A stretch of 64,000 nt of DNA from Bradyrhizobium symbiodeficiens (GCF_002266465.3 NZ_CP029427.2:3908501-3972500), one strand, 5' to 3'. Shown: positions 1 to 7,802, numbered from the stretch's first letter. The notes: a model not told the origin generated them from the letters alone. Translations and numbers: made by a program.

Positions 1-1
1 C

Positions 2-409
2 AACCGCCATGGCCTGCGCATGGGCACTAGCGAGCTCTATTCCGCGATCGAGGCGATGCCGGAGGTGCTCGACAGCCTGGTCGTCGACCTCGAATATCTC
101 GGCCGCGACAGCTACATGCCCTTGTTCGTGGTGCTGCGCGACGGGGTCGCGCTCGACGGCGCGATGCAGGCCAGGATCAACAAGGCGATCGAGGCCGGCC
201 TCTCCCGCCGGTTTCTGCCGAACGAGATCTTTGCCGTCGCCGAGATCCCGCGCACGCTCTCCGGCAAGAAGCAGGAACTGCCGATCAAGAAGCTCCTGCT
301 CGGCCATCCGGTCGAGAAGGTCATCAACAAGGAAGCGATGGCCAACCCCGCCTGCCTCGACTGGTATCTCGCCTTCGCGCGCGACTATCTGGCGCGAAGC
401 GCTGCGTAG
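2..409 (+). CDS. Acetoacetyl-CoA synthetase, C-terminal part (5' end outside window)
   Basis: The visible 135 residues are the C-terminal domain of an ANL-superfamily acyl-CoA synthetase. The frame is open from base 2, and the first residues, RHGLRMGTSELY, fit the hinge region after the A8 motif. The segment IPRTLSGKKQELPIKKLL carries the A10 motif whose SGK lysine takes part in adenylate formation. The ending (NPACLDWYLAFARDYLA) is typical of acetoacetyl-CoA synthetase, which activates acetoacetate to acetoacetyl-CoA in ketone-body or polyhydroxybutyrate metabolism. The N-terminal AMP-binding domain lies upstream of the window, so substrate assignment rests on the tail alone. The gene converges on the small lipoprotein gene, with 6 bases between their stop codons. 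Confidence 0.85.
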   Translation, partial: NRHGLRMGTSELYSAIEAMPEVLDSLVVDLEYLGRDSYMPLFVVLRDGVALDGAMQARINKAIEAGLSRRFLPNEIFAVAEIPRTLSGKKQELPIKKLLLGHPVEKVINKEAMANPACLDWYLAFARDYLARSAA

Positions 410-415
410 CTTCCA

Positions 416-625
416 TCAACCTCCGCCGAAATTGGAGGGATCGAGATTCCTGTTCTCCGACGGAGGGATCGGTGGCCGCCCGGGAAATTTGTACCAGCCG
501 GGCGGCACCGGCGTGTCCTCGGCCGGGTGAGCGACGACGGGGTGGCGCGGGCGGGCGTGGTGACCCGGCGCAGCGGCAGCCGCGCATCCCGACATCAAGA
601 GGATCACAATCGGGATGAACCGCAT
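416..625 (-). CDS. Small proline-rich lipoprotein, function unknown
   Basis: This encodes 69 residues. The N-terminus MRFIPIVILLMSGC is a short lipoprotein signal with lipobox LMSGC and lipidated Cys14. The mature part is rich in Pro, His and Arg and carries the stretch PPGWYKFPGRPPIPP. No enzymatic domain is recognised. It is probably anchored to the inner or outer membrane from the periplasmic side. The opposite strand carries an overlapping open frame with no plausible start or domain. Confidence rests on the lipobox and on the close fit between the two neighbouring stop codons. Confidence 0.6.
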   Translation of the reverse strand: MRFIPIVILLMSGCAAAAAPGHHARPRHPVVAHPAEDTPVPPGWYKFPGRPPIPPSENRNLDPSNFGGG

Positions 626-824
626 CGCATAGGCTCCAAATCTCCATCCAGACTGTCATATGGTGCGAGAACTATGCTGTGCCCACGCACAAGCGCCATC
701 ACGTCCGGTCACAACGGCGGCACCGCGAGAGGCTGGCGATCGGCCCAATTGCACCGGCGCCATTTGGACTCCGTTCACCGAAAGCCGCTAGATCAGGGCG
801 GATCCTCCGCGCCGAACAGCAGAC

Positions 825-1127
825 ATGGCCGACCTCAACGCCGTCCTTACCAGGCTCAACGACCGCCTGCTCCGCCTCGAAGGTGAATTGTTCGTGTTGC
901 GTTCGCTGGCGCGCGCGACGCTGACGGCTGGCGACGACCACGCGGCGCGCATGCGCAAGCTGGTCGAGGCCGCAAAGATCGCGCTCGACGACGAGGCGAA
1001 GCGCCCTCTCGACAAACCGACACGAAAATATGTCGATGCAGCCACCGCGCTGGTGGAGGAATTGCTGGTCGAGCCGACATCGGCGCGGCCTCTGTTTACG
1101 GTGATCGACGGCGGCCGGCGCGACTGA
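825..1127 (+). CDS. Hypothetical protein, predicted helical, cytoplasmic
   Basis: This encodes 100 residues with no signal peptide or membrane segment. Residues 5-32 carry regularly spaced Leu (NAVLTRLNDRLLRLEGEL), suggesting a short coiled coil, and the rest looks amphipathic-helical until a Gly/Arg-rich tail. I do not recognise a family. It lies alone between a lipoprotein gene and a repeat-protein gene, both on the other strand. ATG at 825 is the only sensible start, and no strong ribosome binding site is visible before it. Confidence 0.5.
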   Translation: MADLNAVLTRLNDRLLRLEGELFVLRSLARATLTAGDDHAARMRKLVEAAKIALDDEAKRPLDKPTRKYVDAATALVEELLVEPTSARPLFTVIDGGRRD

Positions 1128-1154
1128 ACGCGCCCGCCTCGGCACGGCGACTGA

Positions 1155-1574
1155 TTACCGCCCGTACATGCCGGGAGCGCGTGCGCCGTTCGGATAGCAC
1201 TGCCCGCGCGAATAGTTGTAATCGTAGCCGTCCGGACAGAGCCCGCCACGTCGTCCGTAGGCTTCGGGACGCCCGTAAGCGCCGGGCCCGTGCGCCCCGT
1301 TCGGGTAGCAGCTGCCGTTCGAATAATTGTAGTCGTAGCCGTCCGGGCAGAGCCCGCCGCGTCGTCCGTGGCCGCGTCCGGGCGGCCCGGTGTAGACGCC
1401 CGGCGCATGATAATCGTTGGGGTAGCAGTGGCCGTTCGAGTGGTTGAAATCATAGCCGTGCGGGCATCGTCCGCCCGGAGCAGCCCTGAACTGAACTTGC
1501 TCCACCGGAGGTGCCGGCGATGCCGCGGGCGCGGTTGCAAATGCCAGCAGGCCGGCCAGCGCAAGCTCAATCAT
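1155..1574 (-). CDS. Secreted protein with three Cys-Pro-Gly-Tyr-Asp repeats
   Basis: This encodes 139 residues with an N-terminal signal (hydrophobic residues 4-17). The mature chain contains three near-identical units of about 21 residues, at roughly 34-54, 73-93 and 110-130. Each follows the pattern GG-x-CP-x-GYD-(F/Y)-N-(H/Y)-S-x-G-x-CYPN, with two cysteines that could form one disulfide per unit. The linkers are Gly/Pro/Arg/His-rich. The start is supported by a GGAGGAG ribosome binding site six bases before ATG at 1574. The sequence resembles no enzyme I know. A small extracytoplasmic disulfide-knot or metal-binding role is conceivable but is inference. Confidence 0.65.
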   Translation of the reverse strand: MIELALAGLLAFATAPAASPAPPVEQVQFRAAPGGRCPHGYDFNHSNGHCYPNDYHAPGVYTGPPGRGHGRRGGLCPDGYDYNYSNGSCYPNGAHGPGAYGRPEAYGRRGGLCPDGYDYNYSRGQCYPNGARAPGMYGR

Positions 1575-1735
1575 GACGTCTCCTCCAGATCACGGGGACA
1601 AGCCTTAGCAGGATTCGTATCCCACGAAACGACCCGGGGATTGAGACATGGCCGGCCTGAACCATGCATGAACCGGCCTTGGACTGCGACGATGCGTCGT
1701 CACCAGTCCTCGCCAGCGTTCGCCCCGCGGCCCGG

Positions 1736-1957
1736 CTAGACTGCTTTGGAATTTTCCGCCTTGAGCCGGCTGAGTCCGGCCTCGATGACCGCGATCTCCT
1801 CGTCGATCTTGCCGATCGGCAGGCTGAAATCATAGCCGCCGGACCTGCTCTTCAGATCGACCGCGAGCCGCTGCCTGTGCATCATCAACTCGTCGAGCCC
1901 GCGCCGGTTCTTCAGCCGCACATAGCTGTCGACGATCTGCTCAATTGCGCTCGGCAT
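1736..1957 (-). CDS. Hypothetical protein, 73 residues, helical
   Basis: A short soluble protein (starts MPSAIEQIVDSYV) with two charged amphipathic helices: residues 3-30 and a C-terminal KIDEEIAVIEAGLSRLKAE segment that could form a coiled coil. An upstream in-frame start at 1993 would add twelve residues, but the ATG at 1957 gives a more natural N-terminus. No known domain is recognised. It is isolated, and its function is unknown. Confidence 0.5.
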   Translation of the reverse strand: MPSAIEQIVDSYVRLKNRRGLDELMMHRQRLAVDLKSRSGGYDFSLPIGKIDEEIAVIEAGLSRLKAENSKAV

Positions 1958-1993
1958 GAAATCTGTCCCGGCAAAATGGCCCGCGCCGCGCAC

Positions 1994-2394
1994 AAAGGCT
2001 GCCGGGACAATTTCGGTGTCGCGGTACGCAATACAAATCCGCGACGGATTCGTCGATACGCCAAGCTGGTTGAGATCGCGTTACCGCCGGATGAAGTCGT
2101 GATGCGCGGCATTGAAAAGGCCGCTGACGAGTGCGCCAGCGGCCTTGGCCGGGTTTAAAAACGGATGCGGGTTGAAATGTCGCCAGCCCCGGTAGGTGTA
2201 GTCTTATCATCCGGCCCGGCTCGCCTCTGTTAAAAAAGAAACACAGGAACCGACTTACCGGCCGCTTGCCGCCCACCGTGGCCGCGCGGCAACGCTAAAG
2301 CAGCATCCGGAAAGTGCGCAGCGGCTTTCCGAAAAGATCAAGATTAAACAACAGCCCGAAGCGCGATGACGATTCATCCTGATTGCATCGCGCT
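1994..2394. other. Intergenic stretch with palindromes
   Basis: No convincing gene lies here. The stretch holds a terminator-like hairpin near 2117-2147 and a 10-bp perfect inverted repeat at 2359-2395 (listed separately). Between them is a short A-rich run near 2230-2242. Open frames in this stretch lack starts and domains. Confidence 0.5.
2115..2149 (-). terminator. Rho-independent terminator-like hairpin
   Basis: Perfect 10-bp arms AAGGCCGCTG (2117-2126) and CAGCGGCCTT (2138-2147) enclose an 11-base loop. On the minus strand the stem runs into TTTTC, which fits termination of transcription coming from the small secreted-protein gene at 2395-2679. Confidence 0.55.
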
Positions 2395-2395
2395 T
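2359..2395. repeat. Interspersed palindrome with arms AAGCGCGATG / CATCGCGCTT
   Basis: The 10-bp arms at 2359-2368 and 2386-2395 are perfect inverted repeats around a 17-base loop. The right arm ends in the stop codon of the minus-strand gene (TAA at 2397-2395). Palindromes of this sort recur between genes in rhizobial genomes; that is recollection, not a search. Confidence 0.6.
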
Positions 2396-2679
2396 TAGTC
2401 CGTGACGCAGAAATAGGTGCGCGGCTGTCTGCGATAGGCGCCGTAGCGGTAGTACGGCCGGTAAGCGTAGCCTCGATAGAGCGCCGGCGGCTCCCCGCCG
2501 TAATAGGCACCGTGATAGAAATTGGTGACCGGCCCTCCGACGCAACGATAGGCGTCCCAGCTTAGCCCCACGAACGGCGCGGTCCCGGTCTCGGGCGGCA
2601 CGGCGGGGTATGGCCCGCCGGCATGGGCCGGAGAGGCCACAATCAGCGTCGCGAAAACGAAAAGCCAGGCGCCTCGCAT
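2395..2679 (-). CDS. Small secreted Tyr/Gly-rich protein, function unknown
   Basis: From the start MRGAWLFVFATLIVASPAHA the product is 94 residues with a clear signal peptide cleaved after AHA. The mature part has two well-separated cysteines (YRCVGG and YFCVTD) and a Tyr/Arg/Pro-rich centre (YRGYAYRPYYRYGAYRR). A longer frame from 2751 lacks a signal at its N-terminus, so 2679 is preferred. It is probably a periplasmic or exported protein. No family is recognised. Confidence 0.6.
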   Translation of the reverse strand: MRGAWLFVFATLIVASPAHAGGPYPAVPPETGTAPFVGLSWDAYRCVGGPVTNFYHGAYYGGEPPALYRGYAYRPYYRYGAYRRQPRTYFCVTD

Positions 2680-2864
2680 GCACTCGCTCCCGAGCCGTCC
2701 AACACACGTATGGAGCACCGGAACGGCCGCCTGCGCAATCGCGGAATTCATCGCGTCCGTGCCGGCACATTGTTGATAACCGGCGCAAACGCCGCGCGGG
2801 TGGTGACAGGGCGTCCGGACGTGTTATCGGGGGATGACGCAGTTGCGAGACGGATCGGACACCC

Positions 2865-3452
2865 ATGCGCATTACCCTCGTCGGCTCCCGCCATTTCGGC
2901 GTGACCACCCTGAACATGCTCCGGGAGCACGGCGTCTCGATCGTCCGGGTCGTCGTCGCCGACGCCGAGGATCGCCTCGCCGCAACCGCCAAGGCGGCCG
3001 GCATCGAGGTCGCGGTCCAGGCCAATCCGAAGCTGGTTGTGGCCTCCGAAATTGCTCCCGATACCGATCTGATCATCACGGCGCACAGCCACGCCCGGAT
3101 CGGCCAGGACGCGCTTTCGGCCGCCAAGCTCGGCGGGATCGGCTATCACCCCTCGCTGCTGCCGCGTCACCGCGGCAAGGCCGCCGTGGAATGGACGATC
3201 AAGGAAGGCGATCCGATCGCCGGCGGCACGATCTACCATCTCGCCGACCGCATGGACGCCGGCGCCATCGCCGCCCAGGACTGGTGCTTCGTCAGGAAGG
3301 GCGAGACCGCCCGCGAACTCTGGGAGCGCGCGCTCGCTCCGCTCGGCCTCAAATTGCTGGCCGACGTGGTCGATTATGCCAAGGTCCACAAGGCGCTTCC
3401 GTCCAAGACTCAGGACGAGCAGTTTGCGACCTCCGCACCGAGTCTTTCCTGA
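2865..3452 (+). CDS. Formyltransferase-fold protein (10-formyl-THF hydrolase-like)
   Basis: The 195-residue protein has the Fmt/PurN formyltransferase fold: an N-terminal nucleotide-binding-like start (MRITLVGSRHFGV), then GIGYHPSLLPRHRGKAAVEW near 91-110 and the DAG loop with Asp131. His95 and Asp131 match the catalytic His and Asp of the family. The usual Asn two residues before the His (N-x-H) is Gly93 here. The hydrolase domain of 10-formyltetrahydrofolate dehydrogenase also lacks this Asn and has a similar YHPSLLPRHRG stretch. A role in 10-formyl-THF hydrolysis or transfer to an unknown acceptor is therefore likely. It lacks the tRNA-binding C-terminal domain of methionyl-tRNA formyltransferase. 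Confidence 0.75.
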   Translation: MRITLVGSRHFGVTTLNMLREHGVSIVRVVVADAEDRLAATAKAAGIEVAVQANPKLVVASEIAPDTDLIITAHSHARIGQDALSAAKLGGIGYHPSLLPRHRGKAAVEWTIKEGDPIAGGTIYHLADRMDAGAIAAQDWCFVRKGETARELWERALAPLGLKLLADVVDYAKVHKALPSKTQDEQFATSAPSLS

Positions 3453-3624
3453 CGTTTACCCTTAACGTAAGGCGGCCTTGATTCCGCTTCAAAATTTGGA
3501 CTTGGAAACGCAAATAAACCATTGTTTCTACAGGAACAATTTTCGGTTTGGCATTGCAACAAATTTCCGTCACATTTCGTCCGAATAAGCGTCGGCATAT
3601 CAGACAAATTCAAGGACGGAATTC

Positions 3625-3975
3625 ATGCGTTTTGGTCGCATCGCGGCGTTTTGTGCCGCTTCAGTTTTGACCGGCACCCTCGCCGCCCCCGCCCTCGCCC
3701 AGAGCCCCTACGACGGCAACTGGCAGGTCGTCATCGTCACCAAGAGCGGCACCTGCGAGCCGACCGCAAGCTCCATGCTGACGGTTGCCGACGGCCGGAT
3801 CACCGCGCCCGGCGCTAACGTTTCCGGCACCATCGGTAGCGGGGGACTTGTGAAAGTTTCGATCAATGGTGCATATGCCAACGGTCAACTCAACGGCAAC
3901 GCCGGATCGGGAAAGTGGAATGGAGCATCTGCAGGCATACCGTGCAGCGGGCGGTGGGAAGCATCGCGCCAATAA
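3625..3975 (+). CDS. Secreted protein, beta-rich, function unknown
   Basis: The 116-residue product begins with a signal peptide (MRFGRIAAFCAASVLTGTLAAPALAQ). The mature chain SPYDGNWQVVIVTKSGTCEPTAS has Gly, Val and Asn patterns of a small beta-barrel and two cysteines (GTCEP and IPCSG) likely to form a disulfide. It overlaps the start of the next gene, whose product has a comparable GxW, GxI and Gly-rich pattern, so the two may be relatives produced by duplication. I do not recognise a named family. Confidence 0.65.
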   Translation: MRFGRIAAFCAASVLTGTLAAPALAQSPYDGNWQVVIVTKSGTCEPTASSMLTVADGRITAPGANVSGTIGSGGLVKVSINGAYANGQLNGNAGSGKWNGASAGIPCSGRWEASRQ

Positions 3976-4465
3976 ACCAATCGAGGCTCGTGCCCGGAAC
4001 CGGCGGCTGCTGATCACGGCCGCCGTTTTGTTTGTGGCAGGGATTGCCAACACGGACAGCAAGGCCCAGTCCGGCCCCTTCGCCCCGCTGGCGGGCAGCT
4101 GGAGCGGCGGCGGCACGGTGATGCTGGACGACGGCTCGACCGAGCGGATCCGCTGCCGGGCCAAATACGCCCCGATCGGCCCGACCATGGAGATGTCGCT
4201 GACCTGTGCCAGCGATGCCTACAAGTTCAACCTCGGAGCCAACGTCAGGGCCGAAGGCAGCGCCATCACCGGCAGCTGGTCCGAGGCCAGCCGCAACATT
4301 TCCGGCTCGCTTCAGGGCCGCGGCGGTGGCGGGAATTACGAGCTGGTGGCCTCCGCCGCTGGCTTCAATGCCAATATCGCGCTGAAGGCGAGCGGCAGCA
4401 AGCAGACCGTCACCATGCGCGCGGACAGCCAGTTCCGCGGCGCCAACATCTCGCTGTCGAAGTAA
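3920..4465 (+). CDS. Secreted or membrane-anchored beta-rich protein, function unknown
   Basis: From ATG 3920 (GGGAAAG just upstream) the product is 181 residues. Residues 25-49 form an internal hydrophobic signal or anchor (RRLLITAAVLFVAGIA, then KAQ before SGPFAPLAG). The mature part has GSWSGGGTVMLDDGSTERIRC near its start and a second cysteine, LTCASD. The start lies inside the preceding gene in another frame, so the two are probably co-transcribed and translationally coupled. An upstream in-frame start at 3866 is possible. No enzymatic motif is seen. Confidence 0.6.
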   Translation: MEHLQAYRAAGGGKHRANKPIEARARNRRLLITAAVLFVAGIANTDSKAQSGPFAPLAGSWSGGGTVMLDDGSTERIRCRAKYAPIGPTMEMSLTCASDAYKFNLGANVRAEGSAITGSWSEASRNISGSLQGRGGGGNYELVASAAGFNANIALKASGSKQTVTMRADSQFRGANISLSK

Positions 4466-4483
4466 GACCGCAGACGATCCGAC

Positions 4484-4516
4484 AATCGATCCGGCGCCCG
4501 CGCCGGATCGATTTTT
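4484..4516 (+). terminator. Rho-independent terminator
   Basis: Arms AATCGATCCGGCG (4484-4496) and CGCCGGATCGATT (4501-4513) pair perfectly around a four-base loop and are followed by a run of T. It ends the plus-strand pair of secreted-protein genes just before the RidA stop codon on the other strand. Confidence 0.8.
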
Positions 4517-4914
4517 CATGCGCCCGGCACGAACGCCGTGACCTCGATCTCGACCTTGGCCCGCTCGTCTACGAGACCGCCGATATAGAGCAGCGTCGAT
4601 GGCGGAAAATTGCGTCCGAGCGTTTCCTTCCAGGCCGCGCCGATGCCGGCACCGGCCGCCTCATATTCGCTGCGACTGGTGAGGTACCAGGTCAGGCGGA
4701 CGATGTGCTCCGGACCCGCCCCGGCTTCGCCGAGGAGCTTGATGATCCGCTTCAGCGCGGTTCCGACCTGCGCCGCCATGCCGGGGGCGTAATTGCCGGC
4801 CTCGTCTCCGCCGGTCTGGCCGGCCAGAATCACCCAGCGGCCAGGGCCTTCCGCCACAACGCCGTGAGAGAAGCCGCGCGGTTTTTTCCATTCGGCAGGC
4901 TGCAGGATCTGCAT
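4516..4914 (-). CDS. RidA/YjgF family protein
   Basis: The 132-residue product has the full chorismate-mutase-like RidA fold: ILAGQTGGDEAGNYAPGMAAQVGTALKRI in the first half and a C-terminal VEIEVTAFVP strand. RidA proteins form trimers, and canonical ones hydrolyse reactive enamine/imine intermediates of PLP enzymes. The arginine that binds the substrate carboxylate in canonical RidA should fall in the PPSTLLYIGGL region but is absent, so this member probably has another substrate or role. Start chosen at ATG 4914; longer upstream reading has no similarity. Confidence 0.85.
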   Translation of the reverse strand: MQILQPAEWKKPRGFSHGVVAEGPGRWVILAGQTGGDEAGNYAPGMAAQVGTALKRIIKLLGEAGAGPEHIVRLTWYLTSRSEYEAAGAGIGAAWKETLGRNFPPSTLLYIGGLVDERAKVEIEVTAFVPGA

Positions 4915-5076
4915 GAGCGAAGTTCTCCCGTTTTTTGTCGTTGTTCGTTGATGCCTTAGCACGTCGCCCTGCATCGCTGCATCCGCAGATTTGCCGTTGC
5001 AAACGGCGGCGATGTCGCCGATACCGGCCGTCCTTTCACATTCCCGTCTTTTCCCATTCCCCCCGCACCCGGCTCG

Positions 5077-5952
5077 ATGAGCGCGACACCGTCCAAAACG
5101 ATGGCTGCCCTGTGGATGGCCGGTTGGCTGTCGCTGATGCTGGTCATGGCCGTTGCCGGACGCGAGACCACCCGTGAGCTCAACGTCTTCCAGATCATGG
5201 AAGTGCGTTCGGTGATCGGTCTCACGCTGCTCCTGCCGTTCATCTACCGCGCCGGCGGCTTCAAGGCGGTCGCGACCAGACGCCTGCCCCAGCACCTTGC
5301 GCGCAACGGGGTGCATTATTTTGCGCAACTCGGCTGGTTCTACGCATTGACGCTGATCGGAATCGGCCAAGTCGTGGCGATCGAGTTCACCATGCCGATC
5401 TGGACTGCGCTGCTGGCCGCAACGTTCCTGTCAGAACGCATGACGGTCTGGAAGATCGCCGCCGTCGTGCTCGGCATCGTCGGCGTCGTCATGATCGTGC
5501 GGCCCGCCACCAGCGAGATCAATCCGGGCCAACTGATCGCGCTCGGAGCTGCGATCGGCTTCAGCGTCTCGATGATCCTGGCGAAGTCGCTGACCCGGAC
5601 CGAGAGCGCTTTGTCGATCCTGTTCTGGATGATCATCGTGCAGATGGTCGTGGGTCTGCTGCCGACGTTCGCCGTCTGGACGTGGCCGTCCGCCCCGCTT
5701 TGGGGATGGCTCTTCGTCATCGGTGTCTGCGGCACTTTCTCGCACTATTGCCTGGCCAGCGCGCTCCGGTATGCCGACGCAACGATCGTGGTTCCCATGG
5801 ACTTCCTCCGGGTTCCACTGACGGCGACGGTCGGTTGGCTGCTGTATTCCGAGCGGCTCGACGCCTGGACCGTGCTCGGTGCTGCGCTGATCTTGTGTGG
5901 CAACCTCCTGAATTTGAAGCCGGCGCCCGCGGTTCCCGCCCGCGCGCCGTGA
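5077..5952 (+). CDS. DMT superfamily (EamA-type) transporter
   Basis: The 291-residue protein is almost entirely hydrophobic, with about ten membrane helices and two EamA repeats, roughly residues 10-140 and 155-282. Conserved family features are the Glu-Arg in ATFLSERMTVWK at the end of repeat one and the matching LLYSERLDAWTVLGAALILCG in repeat two. Such proteins export or exchange small metabolites or amino acids across the inner membrane; the substrate cannot be read from sequence. It is transcribed divergently from the RidA gene, with about 160 bases between them. Confidence 0.85.
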   Translation: MSATPSKTMAALWMAGWLSLMLVMAVAGRETTRELNVFQIMEVRSVIGLTLLLPFIYRAGGFKAVATRRLPQHLARNGVHYFAQLGWFYALTLIGIGQVVAIEFTMPIWTALLAATFLSERMTVWKIAAVVLGIVGVVMIVRPATSEINPGQLIALGAAIGFSVSMILAKSLTRTESALSILFWMIIVQMVVGLLPTFAVWTWPSAPLWGWLFVIGVCGTFSHYCLASALRYADATIVVPMDFLRVPLTATVGWLLYSERLDAWTVLGAALILCGNLLNLKPAPAVPARAP

Positions 5953-5989
5953 ACCTGGCACGGCCTTGCGCGACAAATCAAAGTGGCCG

Positions 5990-6005
5990 TGTGATTTGGA
6001 TCACG
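5990..6005 (+). promoter_or_regulatory. CRP/FNR-type palindrome upstream of the caspase-fold gene
   Basis: GTGATTTGGATCAC at 5991-6004 is an inverted repeat with five-base arms. Together with the preceding T it reads TGTGA-N6-TCACG, close to the CRP consensus. It lies about 150 bases before ATG 6153. No assignment to a particular regulator is possible. Confidence 0.35.
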
Positions 6006-6152
6006 TTGGGAGGTACTCCGATCGTGCACATTCGGCCACACAGCAGCGGGTTGCACGCACCGGACCGCCGTTTTGGTGGCACGAGGTCGGGCACTTCGTG
6101 TAAGTTCGTTGCCAATTTGTTGCTGCCTGCAATTCGATTCTGGGGATTTCAG

Positions 6153-7574
6153 ATGCGCTATCTCACCCTCCTCGCTTCATTGATGTGCATGGCGTTGTCG
6201 GTCGGTGCCGCGAAGGCCGACCGCCGCGTCGCTTTCGTCGTCGGCAACGGCTCCTACAAGAACGTCGCGCAATTGCCGAACCCGCCGATCGACGCCAAGG
6301 CGATGGCATCGACGCTGCGCAATGTCGGCTTCGAGGTGATCGAAGGATCCAACCTCACCCGTGACCAGATGACCGAGAAGCTGCTGGATTTCGGCCGCAA
6401 GGCGCAGGGCTCCGACGTCGCCGTGTTCTACTACGCCGGCCACGGCATCGCGGTCAGCGGCAGCAACTATCTCCTGCCTGTCGATGCCGACATCAAATCG
6501 GAGATGGACGTCAAGCTCGGCGCAGCCATCAACATCGACCTGACGCTCGAGCAGACCATGGGCGATGCCAAGGTCAAGCTCGTCTTCCTCGACGCCTGCC
6601 GCGACAATCCATTCGCCGCCAAGATCAAGTCGAACTCCGCGACCCGCAGCGTCAACGTGCAGAGCGGCCTTGCCGAGATGAAGTCCGGCGAAGGCACGCT
6701 GATCGCCTTCGCCACCGGGCCGGGCCAGACCGCGCTCGACGGCCAGGAGGGCAACAACAGCCCCTTCACCCGCGCGCTGATCGACAACATCACCAAGCCC
6801 GGCGTCGAGATCCAGCAGGCGATGACGTCGGTGCGCGCCCAGGTCAACGAGGAGACCCGCAAGGGCCAACTGCCCTGGGGTCATACCAACCTGATCGGCG
6901 CGGTCTATCTCAACCCGTCGCAGACCACACAGGTTGCGAACGCGGCACCGACGGCCTCCGGCGTCGTGCCGGCCGCAGTCGGCAGCTCTGACGGAGTCGA
7001 GCTCGAGTACTGGCGCTCGGTCAAGGAATCCAACAAGCCGGAAGAGCTCAACGCCTATCTCTCGGCCTATCCGAACGGCCAGTTCAAGGCGCTGGCCTTG
7101 GCGCGGCTTGCGGCGATCAAGACCGGCCCGTCCACCGCAACCCGCAACCTGAACGGCGGCGTCGATCCTGCAACCTTCACCGACGATGCCACCCAGCTCA
7201 CCGAAGACCAGATTGGCCTCGACAAGGGCCAGCGCCGCGACGTCCAGCGCCGCCTGACCGGGCTCGGCTTCGACACCAAGGTGACCGGTGCGTTCAGCGA
7301 CGAGACCCGCACGGTGCTCAAGCGCTGGCAGGCCGCCCGCGGCTATCCATCGACCGGCTACCTCAACAAATTCCAGCACAAGGCCCTGCTCTCGGAAGTC
7401 GTGGCTGGCCCGGCGACGGCGAGCGACACCAGCCAGAAGCCGGCCCGGCGCGCAGCCAGCGCTCCTCAGAGCGCGCCGGCTCCGCAACACCGCAGCAACC
7501 CCGGCGATGCCGCCGGTGCGGCCTTCGTCGGCGGTGTCGTCGGCGGCATGATGGGCGGCATGTTCCGCCGCTGA
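6153..7574 (+). CDS. Secreted caspase-fold (C14) protein with peptidoglycan-binding domain
   Basis: From ATG 6153 the product is 473 residues. Residues 1-22 are a signal peptide (AAKA-D). Residues 23-250 form a caspase-fold domain beginning RRVAFVVGNGSYKNVAQLPNP, with catalytic His97 in YYAGHG and Cys149 in FLDACRDNPF. The middle is Ala/Thr-rich. Residues about 350-405 match a peptidoglycan-binding type 1 unit (QRRDVQRRLTGLGFDTKVTGAF). The tail is Gly/Met-rich (GGVVGGMMGGMF). Such bacterial caspase homologues are predicted cysteine peptidases; here one would act in the periplasm near the cell wall. The gene is monocistronic, with its own terminator. Confidence 0.85.
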   Translation: MRYLTLLASLMCMALSVGAAKADRRVAFVVGNGSYKNVAQLPNPPIDAKAMASTLRNVGFEVIEGSNLTRDQMTEKLLDFGRKAQGSDVAVFYYAGHGIAVSGSNYLLPVDADIKSEMDVKLGAAINIDLTLEQTMGDAKVKLVFLDACRDNPFAAKIKSNSATRSVNVQSGLAEMKSGEGTLIAFATGPGQTALDGQEGNNSPFTRALIDNITKPGVEIQQAMTSVRAQVNEETRKGQLPWGHTNLIGAVYLNPSQTTQVANAAPTASGVVPAAVGSSDGVELEYWRSVKESNKPEELNAYLSAYPNGQFKALALARLAAIKTGPSTATRNLNGGVDPATFTDDATQLTEDQIGLDKGQRRDVQRRLTGLGFDTKVTGAFSDETRTVLKRWQAARGYPSTGYLNKFQHKALLSEVVAGPATASDTSQKPARRAASAPQSAPAPQHRSNPGDAAGAAFVGGVVGGMMGGMFRR

Positions 7575-7598
7575 TACGAAAACGAGGTCGACAACACA

Positions 7599-7624
7599 AA
7601 GCCCGGCTCGCGCCGGGCTTTTCA
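7599..7624 (+). terminator. Rho-independent terminator
   Basis: AAGCCCGGC and GCCGGGCTT around a short loop, followed by TTTC, end the caspase-fold gene. Confidence 0.8.
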
Positions 7625-7653
7625 CGTTAGTCTGACGGTGTTCCTGCGTAAGC

Positions 7654-7740
7654 CGTCATTGCGAGCGCAGCGAAGCAACCCAGAGTCCCACCACGGCGGG
7701 ACTCTGGATTGCTTCGTCGCAAGAGCTCCTCGCAATGACG
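7654..7740. repeat. Long intergenic palindrome (CGTCATTGCGAG family)
   Basis: The element starts CGTCATTGCGAGCGCAGCG and ends CTCGCAATGACG. Inner arms AGAGTCCC / GGGACTCT enclose CACCACGGC. The outer arms are inverted repeats of each other (CGTCATTGCGAG against CTCGCAATGACG). It resembles a dispersed palindrome of Bradyrhizobium genomes; no copy number can be given from this window. Confidence 0.75.
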
Positions 7741-7802
7741 CCGGTAGAGATGGGCTTATCCGAACGTCTCAGCATCCAGCCAGATGCCGCATCGATCGGG
7801 AC

